A DNA stretch of 64,000 nt from a virus. Position numbers and translations under genes: made by a program. The stretch is taken from positions 1 to 64,000 of IMG/VR virus record IMGVR_UViG_3300020442_000011; one strand, written 5' to 3'. Under the pieces are notes generated by a model. That model worked only from the letters and a program-made list of their open reading frames with translations, was not told the origin of the DNA and made no database searches. This document shows, piece after piece, positions 7,666-16,722 of the stretch; the stretch's first letter is position 1, and each line of letters starts with the position of its first letter.

Positions 7666-9783
7666 TTACAGTGTGCAGGACACACAACCTTCGACTTCAG
7701 TGCCAGCTAACGCATCCTGGCGAATACGGATATAGTAAAGGGTTTTGATTCCTTTACGCCAGGCATGTATCTGTGCCTTGTTGATGTCGCGTGTCGTCGC
7801 TGTATCGTTGAAGAAGAGTGTCAGTGACAATCCCTGATCTACGTGCTGTGTGGCCTCAGCATATGTGTTGATAATTGCTTCTGCGCCGATCTGGTAAGCA
7901 TCCTTATAAAACTTAAAGTTCTCATCAGTGAGATAAGGTGCTGGATAGTAGACACGACCCAATTGACCTTCTTTACGGATTTCGATCGGGGCGGCAACTG
8001 GATGAATCGATGCTGTAGAATGGTTAATGTAACTGATGGAACCGGTTGGGGGAATCGCTTGAAGATTACGGTTATAGAGTCCATGCTCCATGACACGTAA
8101 GCGAAGTTCGTCCCAATGCTCCGACGTCGGAATCTCGAAATCGTATTCTTTCAACAATTCACGAATTCGCTCAGTACGAACCGTTGGTGCGTTATTTACA
8201 TACCGGTCGAAATATTCACCGGTGGCGTACTTCGATTCAGAAAACCCGACAAACGTCTGTCCTTTCTCATAAGCAATGCGGTTTGATGACGAGTAAGCAT
8301 GAAACGCAATTGTTGCGAAATATACGTTGACAAAATCAAGCGCTTCTTCTGAACCGTATTCGATATGATGTCGAGCAAGGAAACCATGTAGGTTCATTTG
8401 ACCCAACCCGATCGCGTGTGATTCGTTATTACCACGGGCGACAGATGGGGTACAGTCTATATTGCTCATCTCAGAGACGGCTGTTAGAGCGCGTATGGCC
8501 ACGTCGACTTCTTGACCGATGCGACGTGATTCCATTGCCTTGGCAATATTCATCGAACCAAGGTTACAGGAGATATCTGTGCCTACTTCACTGAATCCTA
8601 AATCATCATTGAATTCAGAGGGCGTGTTTACCTGAAGGATCTCACTACAGAGGTTGCTCATGTTAATGCGACCCTTAATGGGGTTTGCATTGTTCGCATT
8701 GTCTTCAAACATGACATACGGGTAACCCGACTCGAACTGAAGTTCTGCCAGTGCTGTGAAGAAGTCCCGAGCGTTCATCTTTGTCTTAGTGATTTCGGGA
8801 TTGTCTAGTAATTCATGGTACATCTCAGTAATCGAGATGTCCGACATGGCTTTCCCATAGACGCGTTGAATGTCATAAGGGCAGAACAAGTACATGTCTT
8901 CATTACGCTTTGCGAGTTCGAACGTAATGTCTGGAATTGTTACGCCAGTGGATAGGGTTTTAATACGGATCTTCTCATCGGCGTTTTCACGCTTTGTATC
9001 CAAGAAATCCATGATGTCCGGATGGTGTGCGTTTAGATATACAGCACCGGCACCTGGGCGGGCACCTAACTGGTTGGCGTAAGAAAACGCATCTTCCAGC
9101 ATCTTCATGATGGGGATGATACCCGATGCCTGATTTTCAATTTCCTTGATTGGTGCGCCACGACCGCGCAGGTTCGTCAAGAGAAAAGCAACACCACCAC
9201 CGCGCTTTGATAACTGAAGTGCTGAGTTAATCGCGCGAGCAATTGAGTTCATGTTATCTTCAATACGAAGAAGAAAACAACTAACCAGTTCACCGCGTTG
9301 TTTCTTACTGGCGTTAAGAAACGTTGGTGTGGCTGGTTGGAAAACACCGGCAATCATGCTCTCAGCAAGCGACGCAGCAAGGATACGATCACCGCGCGCT
9401 AGAGCTAGCGCCGTCATGGCAATGCGATCTTCGTAACGCTCAAGGAACCGTTTACCATCACGTGTTTTCAATGTGTAACTGGTGTAGTACTTGTAAGCAC
9501 CCACAAACGAAGGGAAACGGAACTTCTTACTGTAGATAAGTTGGAAAAGCCCTTTGATGAAATCAAAGTCGTATTGATCAAGGACTTCTTTTTCGTAATA
9601 ACGTTCTTCAACCAGGTAGTCGAGTTTCTCTTTGAGTGAGTGGAAGAACACAGTGTTCTTATTCACAACATCCAGGAAATACCGACGAGTAGCTTCACGG
9701 TCTTTATCAAGCTGGAGTTTCCCATCAGCCGTGAATAAATTAAGCATTGCGTTGAGTTCGTAGTGGTTGAGTGCTTGAGACAT
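7666..9783 (-). CDS. nrdE: Class Ib ribonucleotide reductase large (catalytic) subunit
   Basis: Reduces ribonucleoside diphosphates to deoxyribonucleotides with NrdF, NrdI and NrdH. 705 aa, normal for the family. The active-site set is present: C169 and C406 ([10 protein letters not shown]) as the redox pair, and the N377-x-C379-x-E381 trio (SNLCSE) of the thiyl-radical site. The C-terminal redox cysteines are C700 and C703 (GCVSCTL). The short N-terminus lacks an ATP cone, as in class Ib. The start is preceded by AGGA at eight bases. It lies between nrdI (10 bases) and nrdF (58 bases) on the same strand. Confidence 0.97.
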   Translation of the reverse strand: MSQALNHYELNAMLNLFTADGKLQLDKDREATRRYFLDVVNKNTVFFHSLKEKLDYLVEERYYEKEVLDQYDFDFIKGLFQLIYSKKFRFPSFVGAYKYYTSYTLKTRDGKRFLERYEDRIAMTALALARGDRILAASLAESMIAGVFQPATPTFLNASKKQRGELVSCFLLRIEDNMNSIARAINSALQLSKRGGGVAFLLTNLRGRGAPIKEIENQASGIIPIMKMLEDAFSYANQLGARPGAGAVYLNAHHPDIMDFLDTKRENADEKIRIKTLSTGVTIPDITFELAKRNEDMYLFCPYDIQRVYGKAMSDISITEMYHELLDNPEITKTKMNARDFFTALAELQFESGYPYVMFEDNANNANPIKGRINMSNLCSEILQVNTPSEFNDDLGFSEVGTDISCNLGSMNIAKAMESRRIGQEVDVAIRALTAVSEMSNIDCTPSVARGNNESHAIGLGQMNLHGFLARHHIEYGSEEALDFVNVYFATIAFHAYSSSNRIAYEKGQTFVGFSESKYATGEYFDRYVNNAPTVRTERIRELLKEYDFEIPTSEHWDELRLRVMEHGLYNRNLQAIPPTGSISYINHSTASIHPVAAPIEIRKEGQLGRVYYPAPYLTDENFKFYKDAYQIGAEAIINTYAEATQHVDQGLSLTLFFNDTATTRDINKAQIHAWRKGIKTLYYIRIRQDALAGTEVEGCVSCTL

Positions 9784-9793
9784 TCTAATTATC

Positions 9794-10198
9794 CTAGAGG
9801 GTATCGAAGAGTTTATTAATACAAGCTGTGACGTTTAATACGTCATCGTCAGTCCCTAGTAGTTCGACGCGGGCCAATACAGGGACATGGCATTTCTTAG
9901 CAATAATATCAGCAGCGATAGCAAACGCACTGCCAAAATTAGTGTTTCCTGTTCCAATCACCCCTTTAAGATGATTGCGATTTCGCTCATTGTTTAGGAA
10001 ACGGATAACGGACGGACGCACTGCCTTGTCAACATAACCCCCACCATAAGTGGGGGTCACGAGAATGAAGGGGTCATCAACATTCGTTGGCTCTTTTTCA
10101 TCGAGCTGTATCGATTCAAAACCAAGCTTATCAACAAACCGCTTGGTATTGCCTGATTTGGCTGAATAGAAGACAATGAGCGGTGGTGTTATTGACAT
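9794..10198 (-). CDS. nrdI: Flavodoxin-like RNR activase
   Basis: Small flavoprotein that supplies oxidant for assembling the NrdF metal-radical cofactor. 134 aa, the usual length. Family hallmarks are the N-terminal flavin phosphate loop [11 protein letters not shown], the TPTYGGG loop, and the [21 protein letters not shown] segment followed by [12 protein letters not shown]. It overlaps the end of nrdH by ten bases and ends ten bases before nrdE, so the four genes are tightly coupled. Confidence 0.95.
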   Translation of the reverse strand: MSITPPLIVFYSAKSGNTKRFVDKLGFESIQLDEKEPTNVDDPFILVTPTYGGGYVDKAVRPSVIRFLNNERNRNHLKGVIGTGNTNFGSAFAIAADIIAKKCHVPVLARVELLGTDDDVLNVTACINKLFDTL

Positions 10199-10416
10199 GC
10201 CGCATCAATATTGGATGGGATGAAACCACCCCAAGGTTCGTTGGAGGGCGTCACAACGACTGGCATACTCTTAATTCCGGTACTCTGAACAAACCCTAAG
10301 GCGTCAGAGTCTTCCATGATGTCGATGACCTTAGGTGTAACGCCATGACGCTCAAAGCGCTTAACTGTTTGGGTACACTGGTAACAACCGGGCTTAGAGT
10401 AAACGATGACAGACAT
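10189..10416 (-). CDS. nrdH: Glutaredoxin-like electron donor for class Ib RNR
   Basis: 75-aa thioredoxin-fold protein with redox motif CYQC at residues 11-14, the cis-proline segment SMPVVV and the C-terminal WGGFIPSNI typical of NrdH. It re-reduces the NrdE C-terminal cysteines. First gene of the nrdHIEF operon; AAGGAAG lies eight bases before the ATG. The upstream 160-bp intergenic region is shared with the divergent gene at 10577 and must hold the operon promoter. Confidence 0.95.
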   Translation of the reverse strand: MSVIVYSKPGCYQCTQTVKRFERHGVTPKVIDIMEDSDALGFVQSTGIKSMPVVVTPSNEPWGGFIPSNIDAACQ

Positions 10417-10576
10417 GGTAACTTCCTTAAATTCTGGTTAGTTTTTTCGAGAAAAATGTAAAATTACTTTTTCTTAAGCATAGGATAGACATGCCAGGGT
10501 AAACTAAAACAAACTGAAGTTTACTGGTCCAATAAACGCTATGTATAAGCCTACTCTACATGTGAGATGATATCTT
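10417..10576. promoter_or_regulatory. Divergent intergenic region upstream of nrdH and the 10577 gene
   Basis: 160 bp, AT-rich, between divergent genes, so it should hold promoters for both. I see no clear copy of the recurrent AAATCTATATCAT motif; a weak variant CTCTACATGTGAG lies about 25 bases before the plus-strand start. Runs such as CTTTTTCTTAAG and AAAAAAC are present. Confidence 0.35.
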
Positions 10577-10963
10577 ATGTTTGCACTAAATATTGGTAAC
10601 GGAACAGTATTCATTAAAGAAATGAATGGTAACACACTGGTTAATTTTGACGATGTGACAACGCCAAGCACTGTGATGGAAGGTGCTTTCAAAGGTGTTG
10701 ATGTACAAAACAAACCCGACATCAACAGTACCTTCTTTACGATTTTCACTCTGACGCCAAAACACCAATTACGACTCACCACCTGGATGAAAAGTGAAGG
10801 TACTAGTCACCATCGATCATTTGAAACTGATGTCGTTGAAACATTAACTGAAGAGATGGGTTCTTTTACTCTTGATCTAGATAGTGAGAAACTTACTCTG
10901 GAAGTTATTTTCCGACCCAAAGGTAAAGACTCCCTATCACTCGCTACTCTTTCACTCCTATAG
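10577..10963 (+). CDS. Hypothetical protein
   Basis: 128 aa, unrecognised. Predicted mostly beta with a charged C-terminal half; no cysteines, signal peptide or membrane segment. First of three plus-strand genes inserted between the RNR operon and the tail tube/sheath genes. It ends 17 bases before the next gene, so the two are probably co-transcribed. The ribosome site is weak (GAGATGAT). The position between nrdH and tail genes does not indicate a role. Confidence 0.7.
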   Translation: MFALNIGNGTVFIKEMNGNTLVNFDDVTTPSTVMEGAFKGVDVQNKPDINSTFFTIFTLTPKHQLRLTTWMKSEGTSHHRSFETDVVETLTEEMGSFTLDLDSEKLTLEVIFRPKGKDSLSLATLSLL

Positions 10964-10980
10964 AAATAGAGACCATAACA

Positions 10981-11913
10981 ATGACAGCAAACGGGAACCC
11001 GAGTCCGGCTATCTTTAACTTCGAATTTATTAACGCGAGCGATCGAAGTATTCGTCGAAGTAATCTGCAGTGTATTTTTAATGACCAAGAAGATGACATC
11101 GATAGTCGTTTAGGGGCTTGGATTATCGAACAGTATTTTGATAAACACAACACCAAGAGCTTTAACACGCATCGTTATTTCGATAACAATACCAGAACAT
11201 CAACGGGATATCTTTTTATCATTAACAGCATGGGCTCCATTGGACGCATGCGCTCTCTGATCGAACGGTCTATTTTTACGGTTCTAGTTAGTAATAACCC
11301 ATTTCACCGGTTATTGATTGAAAAGCTCGCAGATGAATTCCCTGATGATAAGTTCCGTTATATCTACGATGTGAAGTCATCAGTACCTGATCTTGTTAAC
11401 AGACTATTTAAACGCCAAAAGCATTTCCCTTTACTCGACATTCTGGAAACTCGACTAAAAGATCCCATGTTTAGAAAACACTTCGTTACAGGGATGTCCT
11501 CTAAGACAACAGGGTTTTTGACCTTTAAGAGCATGAATAAGAACCCCGATGAGGTTGAGAGGGTTTTTAAATTAGGTAAAGACCTTAACCGACGGGTTAA
11601 AGAAGCGTGGGCTGTTATTGAACCTAACCTAGAAACGAAAACAGGTAGTCTAGAAACGTGTGGGTTAACCATACCTGTGATTGAGACTCCTAAGCCTTAT
11701 CTCAAAAGAGGACTCGCCAAGCGCTTTCTTATAACTTCCAACAAGCCTGTTGTAGGCGTTGTATTTGGAAGCCAAGGAAACACACATGTTTATTTGTTAT
11801 CGTCCGATGGTGGACGCGATATGGAGTCTATAGGAGTATCCTTCGGAGGTACGGGTGATCACAACCATTGCCAGTTCAAAATAGAAGACGTAGACGTCAA
11901 GGAATTCTTTTGA
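10981..11913 (+). CDS. Hypothetical protein, possible degenerate DHH-type phosphoesterase
   Basis: 310 aa. Near residue 36 the sequence DQEDDIDSRLGAWIIEQYF resembles the DxDG/helix motif I of DHH phosphoesterases, with the usual His and Gly changed. Near the end SSDGGRDMESIGVSFGGTGD followed by HNHCQF resembles the DHHA1 substrate-binding signature (D...IA..FGGGGH..AAG). The central DHH triad itself is not visible. Such enzymes cleave short oligonucleotides or cyclic dinucleotides. If the relation is real, this copy may have lost catalysis or be very divergent. The assignment is tentative; a fold search would decide. Confidence 0.35.
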   Translation: MTANGNPSPAIFNFEFINASDRSIRRSNLQCIFNDQEDDIDSRLGAWIIEQYFDKHNTKSFNTHRYFDNNTRTSTGYLFIINSMGSIGRMRSLIERSIFTVLVSNNPFHRLLIEKLADEFPDDKFRYIYDVKSSVPDLVNRLFKRQKHFPLLDILETRLKDPMFRKHFVTGMSSKTTGFLTFKSMNKNPDEVERVFKLGKDLNRRVKEAWAVIEPNLETKTGSLETCGLTIPVIETPKPYLKRGLAKRFLITSNKPVVGVVFGSQGNTHVYLLSSDGGRDMESIGVSFGGTGDHNHCQFKIEDVDVKEFF

Positions 11914-11947
11914 AAGATTGTGGCGATACAATCGATTAAAACAAACT

Positions 11948-11976
11948 ATAGTCCGCCCTAAAATGGGGCGGACTAT
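11948..11976. terminator. Hairpin terminator after the 10981-11913 gene
   Basis: ATAGTCCGCCC pairs with GGGCGGACTAT around a seven-base AT-rich loop, followed by ATATTTTAAC. It stands just before the promoter-like motif of the next gene. Confidence 0.6.
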
Positions 11977-11979
11977 ATA

Positions 11980-11999
11980 TTTTAACATCTATATTACCA
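11980..11999 (+). promoter_or_regulatory. Candidate phage promoter upstream of 12038
   Basis: TTTTAACATCTATATTACCA, about 40 bp before the start codon, is a variant of the recurrent motif (compare TAAATTCACATCTATATCAC before the chimallin gene). Confidence 0.4.
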
Positions 12000-12037
12000 A
12001 CACGTAATACCAAAACCTAATTACTAAGGAGCGTCTC

Positions 12038-12670
12038 ATGTTAAGTGATCTTTTCTACAGTCTGAAAACACTGATCCAACTTTTCTACCTGTGTTGGAAA
12101 AACAAAGTGTCGGGGTTGAAATATCCTCTTGTCAACCACATCGAAGGGGGTTTCTATTTTTACGACACTAAAAAGGAAGTCAACAACCTCCTTTTTAATT
12201 TACTAAAAGAAAATCCCATCTACCAAAAAGTTATAAAACCGCATTTCGGTAATACACCACTCATTGTAGTGGCAAGCATCAAACGAAACAAGGTCTGTAT
12301 CAGTCTATTTCGCCCTGTAAGAAGAGAAATGCAAAATGGGCTAACAACCATAGGGTCTGATTACAACAAGCCTAAAAACGCGTTTGAATTCGTTCTCAGG
12401 GATGGGTTACTGTTAAAGCCTGTTAGTAATACCCCTGAAAGTTGGACACGTAAGATCGGTTATTTCCAAGAAGACCCTGTTGCATCGTTTGAATTTGAAA
12501 TGACGGAACGTAGTCTAAGAGAGGTCGAGCATTTTATCTATATTGACTGGTACGTCCAGGAAGACACCCGTATAGAGGTTGTTCATGAAAACTTCTATGC
12601 GGTAGAGCGCCTATTTATGAATGGCGAGCTGTTCAGCTCAAGAGTAAGACCGTCTATTACTAACTTATAG
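12038..12670 (+). CDS. Hypothetical protein
   Basis: 210 aa, unrecognised. The first 30 residues are hydrophobic and aromatic (LFYSLKTLIQLFYLCWKNK) and could be a membrane-associated or amphipathic helix; the rest is soluble-looking with alternating charged strands. A strong ribosome site (AAGGAG, nine bases before ATG) and its own promoter-like motif suggest independent expression. It is the last plus-strand gene before the convergent tail tube gene, separated by a bidirectional hairpin. Confidence 0.7.
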   Translation: MLSDLFYSLKTLIQLFYLCWKNKVSGLKYPLVNHIEGGFYFYDTKKEVNNLLFNLLKENPIYQKVIKPHFGNTPLIVVASIKRNKVCISLFRPVRREMQNGLTTIGSDYNKPKNAFEFVLRDGLLLKPVSNTPESWTRKIGYFQEDPVASFEFEMTERSLREVEHFIYIDWYVQEDTRIEVVHENFYAVERLFMNGELFSSRVRPSITNL

Positions 12671-12681
12671 ACGACAACATA

Positions 12682-12705
12682 GGTCCTCCCCATTTGGGGA
12701 GGACC
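12682..12705. terminator. Bidirectional terminator hairpin between convergent genes
   Basis: GGTCCTCCCC pairs with GGGGAGGACC around ATTT. TATG faces outward on both sides (ACATAGG on the left, CTTATG on the right). Confidence 0.65.
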
Positions 12706-12731
12706 TTATGCCGTTGCGACTTCTTTTTTTT

Positions 12732-13613
12732 TTACCGTACGATACGGGTAGCGGCGCTACGCTGAACCTGATCCACCAGGCCGTTAGCTTGTTTAGCCAC
12801 GTCCTGACTAACGTTCTCCCACCAGATGGGATTATCGTTCGGATTCATACCGGCCATGTTGATGCGCTGAAGCATCTGACGGGCAAACTGCTCAGTACCT
12901 TCAGATACGTCGGTCATTGCCGTGAACTCGACACTTAGGTCAAGTGTCTGGCCCAACTGGCTTGCATCTTTACTACCTTCATAAGGAGGTGTACCGGTGG
13001 GATACATGTTAGTACACAGCCATGCAGAAACAACCTCACGCATCGTCGGGTCGGGCTCAATGTAAAGAACCGTCGCACCGTAGAACGTTTGGTTGTAGTC
13101 ACGCACCGCATCTTGGGTAAATGAAGGCAGTGTAGTAATTAGCGGTACCTTCGTATTAGCGTCCGCAATACCCCACTCGATCCACCACTTCATCATCTTA
13201 GTAATGGACCGACCCTGAAGTTCCCAGCAACCATGTGTCGGGCTAGATGTAGCACGTGTCACGTTGGTAGCTGTCTGGATACGCTCACCGGAACCACCGA
13301 AAGGTGCTTCACCAGAATCTACCGTCAATGCCTGGTTAAGACCATCGATAGTCCGGGTATGGGTTTCGATAAATGCCTTCAAGCCCGCAACCAAACGATC
13401 GGCTTGCGGGTGATAATTGAAGAACCGTGGCGCTTCAATTAAGAAGGGAATAATGTTACGACGAACATATGGTGAGTTCGACGCAACGTTGGCAAGGTCG
13501 GGTGCGAACACCCGACTTCCTGCTTTGGCCGGATCAACGGCGTTGATAGCGCCGGACCGGTTATACATCGTCTGACCGACGAGGTGATCCTGGTGACGAC
13601 CGCGACTATCCAT
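12732..13613 (-). CDS. Probable tail tube protein (phiKZ gp30-like)
   Basis: 293 aa. In phiKZ the tail sheath (gp29) is followed by the tail tube gene (gp30, close to 300 aa); here a 293-aa gene follows the sheath on the same strand with its ATG overlapping the sheath stop by eight bases, which indicates translational coupling. The protein has no signal peptide or enzymatic motif; strands such as GATVLYIEPDPTM and TLDLSVEFTAMTDVSEGTEQFAR fit a tube fold with a helix. Proposed to polymerise into the inner tube through which DNA passes. Assignment rests on synteny and size. Confidence 0.75.
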   Translation of the reverse strand: MDSRGRHQDHLVGQTMYNRSGAINAVDPAKAGSRVFAPDLANVASNSPYVRRNIIPFLIEAPRFFNYHPQADRLVAGLKAFIETHTRTIDGLNQALTVDSGEAPFGGSGERIQTATNVTRATSSPTHGCWELQGRSITKMMKWWIEWGIADANTKVPLITTLPSFTQDAVRDYNQTFYGATVLYIEPDPTMREVVSAWLCTNMYPTGTPPYEGSKDASQLGQTLDLSVEFTAMTDVSEGTEQFARQMLQRINMAGMNPNDNPIWWENVSQDVAKQANGLVDQVQRSAATRIVR

Positions 13614-15675
13614 TATTCAAATCCTCCATGCGACGCGTTTCAAGTTCAAACGTCATCACGTTGCTTGGGTTGTTACCACCGACAGTCACTTTCGTGTGCC
13701 AGCTATAACCGCGATTTTCATCCGCTGGCGTATGGTACGTTTCCGGACGAATTTCTACACGGCCGCCGTAAAGACCATTCGTTTCACGGGTGATGTGCTC
13801 ATCACACTTCTCGCGCAGCTGTCCAGGAGTAAGACGGGCGTTACCGGAGAAGTGCGCATGTGCTTTAAACACGATACGCATAATGTGACAGCAAATATCA
13901 CGAGTGATCGGAGACAGTAGAACAGACGTGTCTTCGGCGTACACAGAACGAATCGCTGGGTAATAGTTACTGCGACGATCAAACGTCGTGGAGTAAGTAC
14001 CACCATTGTCCCAAATTTCGCTGCGAGTGCGCTCGTTAATGTACGGAGTACTGAGACGGTTAACTACTTCTGTAACGTTGTTCGGGTACTCGTCGATATG
14101 TGCGTCTTCACGCAGAATACCATCGGCAGCACCAGCAAACTTCGCCCACTTGTCCAGATAGTCCAGCAGCTGGGGTACAGGTTTAGAGTAACCACCCTCT
14201 GCGAGACGACCGGTTTGAAGTACGATGTCTGCACGACAAACGGCGGTACCAAACAGGATGGATTCCGGGAACGCGCGTAGACGAACCATGAGAGAGCGAG
14301 TACGAGACACTTCCTCACTCAGGGTCGGTGCACGGTTCTCAGCAGCAATAAACGGCGTAAAGCGAACCACCATATCCGGACGTTTTGCCAGGACTTGCAT
14401 CATGGCATACTTACCATCCATCGTGAGACCTGGATCATAAAGATGACCGAATTGGTAACGATTGATGTCTTCGTACTGGTCGCCCAACTCACCGAAGTTC
14501 AGAACTTGACGTACGAACAGTTGTTCGTAAGTAGCCAGGTCTACCGTGCCGTCTTTACCACCACCTGCGTAGATGACAGTATCGGAACCGAGTTTGACAC
14601 CTCCCATCATCGGACCTTCAAGTTCCAATGCATGGTGTCCGTCACCGTTAATATCCACCGCAGTGAATAGATCGATATGGCCAGGACCTTTTACCGTTTC
14701 GGAAGCCAGTGGGTTAACCGCTACTTCCGCGTCATAGATCAGCTCTTGTAGCGCATCGATGTTTTCTTGGTACACGAAGATCTGACTGAACGGAGAGAAA
14801 CGCGGCTCAAAGCCACTGTCGATACCATCGTCTTCGTAATGGTCAATCAACACGTCAGGTGCGTAATATTCAAGGTCAGACGACTGACTGAAAACACCAG
14901 GTGTGAAACAGATATCGACGTAATCTTCATCACGGATAGTTTTCACAGTCACTGGGGTTGTATCGGTCGTCGTTTTACGCTTAAACATAATACGATATAA
15001 ACGCGTTACGAAGGCGTCAACGGTTTCTTCATCAAACGGAATGTTGTCCGCTGTGGTGACAGGCCACATGGAAAGGCCATTTAGGTTACCACCTTCACCG
15101 AAGAAAGACGCGGGCATTTCGAAAAGCGGGTAAAGCTTCGACTGCGTACCGTCGCGATTAGATGCGAAAGAACCATCCAATACCTTCATGCTGCCGACGG
15201 CGTTCATGTTGTCGTTAACAACCACGATACGTCCACGGTAACCTGCGACTGTTTCGGTTTGTGGAGGAAGCTCGTTACCTTCTTCATCCACGTATTCAAA
15301 ACCGGGGATCTGTTCGATGGTGCGTTCTAGGTCGTCTTCGACAATGTCGATACAGACGGTTACACGAGCTTCGTTACCTGCGTCATCCGGACGAAGACGC
15401 TTGACATAGAAGCCGTTACCGCGAGAAAGAAGACGTTCTGCATACATGGATTGCAGGTTGAAGTATTTACCACGGCGGTTAAGAGACTCAGCACCATAAA
15501 TGGCGGTGAAGTCACTTCCCACGAATGTGGTTTCCTCAGGACCGGTTTCCGTCAGCAAGTAAAGCAGAGGCGTATGCTGAGCGAACGTTTCCGGTAGAGG
15601 AGTATTCTGGCGAGTCGAGAGATCATTGATACCGTTGAAAATGACTCTCGGTGCCGCATTTTTCATATTACTCAT
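13606..15675 (-). CDS. Contractile tail sheath protein (phiKZ gp29-like)
   Basis: 689 aa, near the phiKZ sheath (about 695 aa). The N-terminal segment (PLPETFAQHTPLLYLLTETGPEE then TTFVGSDFTAIYG) resembles sheath proteins, where this part handles inter-subunit strand exchange. The C-terminal 120 residues (RDICCHIMRIVFKAHAHFSG to the ELETRRMEDLNNG end) match the conserved sheath C-terminal layout. Forms the contractile outer tube. The gene leads the sheath-tube pair; a promoter-like motif lies 35 bp upstream, and the 15796 virion gene block diverges from it. Confidence 0.85.
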   Translation of the reverse strand: MSNMKNAAPRVIFNGINDLSTRQNTPLPETFAQHTPLLYLLTETGPEETTFVGSDFTAIYGAESLNRRGKYFNLQSMYAERLLSRGNGFYVKRLRPDDAGNEARVTVCIDIVEDDLERTIEQIPGFEYVDEEGNELPPQTETVAGYRGRIVVVNDNMNAVGSMKVLDGSFASNRDGTQSKLYPLFEMPASFFGEGGNLNGLSMWPVTTADNIPFDEETVDAFVTRLYRIMFKRKTTTDTTPVTVKTIRDEDYVDICFTPGVFSQSSDLEYYAPDVLIDHYEDDGIDSGFEPRFSPFSQIFVYQENIDALQELIYDAEVAVNPLASETVKGPGHIDLFTAVDINGDGHHALELEGPMMGGVKLGSDTVIYAGGGKDGTVDLATYEQLFVRQVLNFGELGDQYEDINRYQFGHLYDPGLTMDGKYAMMQVLAKRPDMVVRFTPFIAAENRAPTLSEEVSRTRSLMVRLRAFPESILFGTAVCRADIVLQTGRLAEGGYSKPVPQLLDYLDKWAKFAGAADGILREDAHIDEYPNNVTEVVNRLSTPYINERTRSEIWDNGGTYSTTFDRRSNYYPAIRSVYAEDTSVLLSPITRDICCHIMRIVFKAHAHFSGNARLTPGQLREKCDEHITRETNGLYGGRVEIRPETYHTPADENRGYSWHTKVTVGGNNPSNVMTFELETRRMEDLNNG

Positions 15676-15709
15676 GCGGTGTTACTCCTGTGACTTTCTT
15701 AGGAAAAGA

Positions 15710-15727
15710 CGATGATATGATTTGAAC
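15710..15727 (-). promoter_or_regulatory. Candidate phage promoter for the tail sheath gene
   Basis: On the minus strand GTTCAAATCATATCATCG, 35 bp before the sheath ATG, matches the recurrent AAATCTATATCATC motif with one base missing. Confidence 0.4.
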
Positions 15728-15795
15728 AAGCGGTTGATACCATAACATTGTTCGGTTGTTATCCCTATGATACATAAAACACTGAGGTACCATAT

Positions 15796-16713
15796 ATGAT
15801 TAATTCAATTTACGACGCTAAAATTTTGCAGGTTTACAACCACAAGCGGATCATGAGTCAGATCCTAAAGCATGCGGTTTATCAACCTTACGAACAAATG
15901 ACCACACCATCTGGACGACGGCTTACAAAGGCGGTGATGGTGGTTCCTTCGGATGAGTATGATACGTTACCTTCTTTTACACAGCCTATCAACATGAATG
16001 AAGGCACCAACAAGGAACCGTTGTGGGTAGTGGATGGACGTCCTTTCCTACGTAACGGTACACCTCCTGTTTACGTAGCTAAGAACGACTGGACGTTCCA
16101 ATGTGTGCGTTTAACCCTCATCCAAGCAATGGAGGATGGCGCAATTCAACCTGTACGTTTAGGTATGTTACCTGCGAAAGTGTTTAGTCGCTGGATTGTC
16201 CAGTCGCTATCACAACGCTTTAATCTCGACATGTCAACCCAGATGACGGTGAGTGTCATTTGCGCACTTTATTATTTCCAGATGATGAGTAAAGAACCAT
16301 TAGCGTTAGAGAACTTCGAATCTTACGCCAGCCATGTGAGTAATATTACCGGGGTTCCTCGTGACAGTGTAGTGACAACGCTGGAAGGTTTAAATAAGCT
16401 TCCTCATAACATCGACACAATGATCGATGCTATTAAGACATCTACGCAAAACGTACGCCTGAAAGATCTCAACTTCACCACATTGTTCATGGTGCTGTCG
16501 ATGTCTTGGATCGGTGTTCATAGTCGAGAGAATATCGGGCTGGCATTAGAGCACGGTCCTACTTTCTTAGCAATGGTTTATTCTGCCGGGGATGATCGTT
16601 CTTATCGTAAAACCGTCATCACGCGCCATGTTGAAAACGCAGGTCGACCTGCTGACGTTGATGCGTTCTTAAAATATGTTTCTCGTCTGGTTATGTCTTA
16701 CTACGCCGATTAA
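15796..16713 (+). CDS. Probable virion structural protein (phiKZ gp28-like by position)
   Basis: 305 aa, unrecognised by motif. Mostly helical after residue 110, with hydrophobic helices that are not long enough to be clear membrane spans (VICALYYFQMMSKEPLAL, LFMVLSMSWIGVHSRENIGL). In phiKZ three virion genes (gp26-gp28) lie between the terminase gp25 and the sheath gp29; this is the sheath-proximal one in the same arrangement. Start supported by GAGGT seven bases upstream. First gene of the 15796-23458 operon. Confidence 0.55.
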   Translation: MINSIYDAKILQVYNHKRIMSQILKHAVYQPYEQMTTPSGRRLTKAVMVVPSDEYDTLPSFTQPINMNEGTNKEPLWVVDGRPFLRNGTPPVYVAKNDWTFQCVRLTLIQAMEDGAIQPVRLGMLPAKVFSRWIVQSLSQRFNLDMSTQMTVSVICALYYFQMMSKEPLALENFESYASHVSNITGVPRDSVVTTLEGLNKLPHNIDTMIDAIKTSTQNVRLKDLNFTTLFMVLSMSWIGVHSRENIGLALEHGPTFLAMVYSAGDDRSYRKTVITRHVENAGRPADVDAFLKYVSRLVMSYYAD

Positions 16714-16722
16714 GGGGACGTT

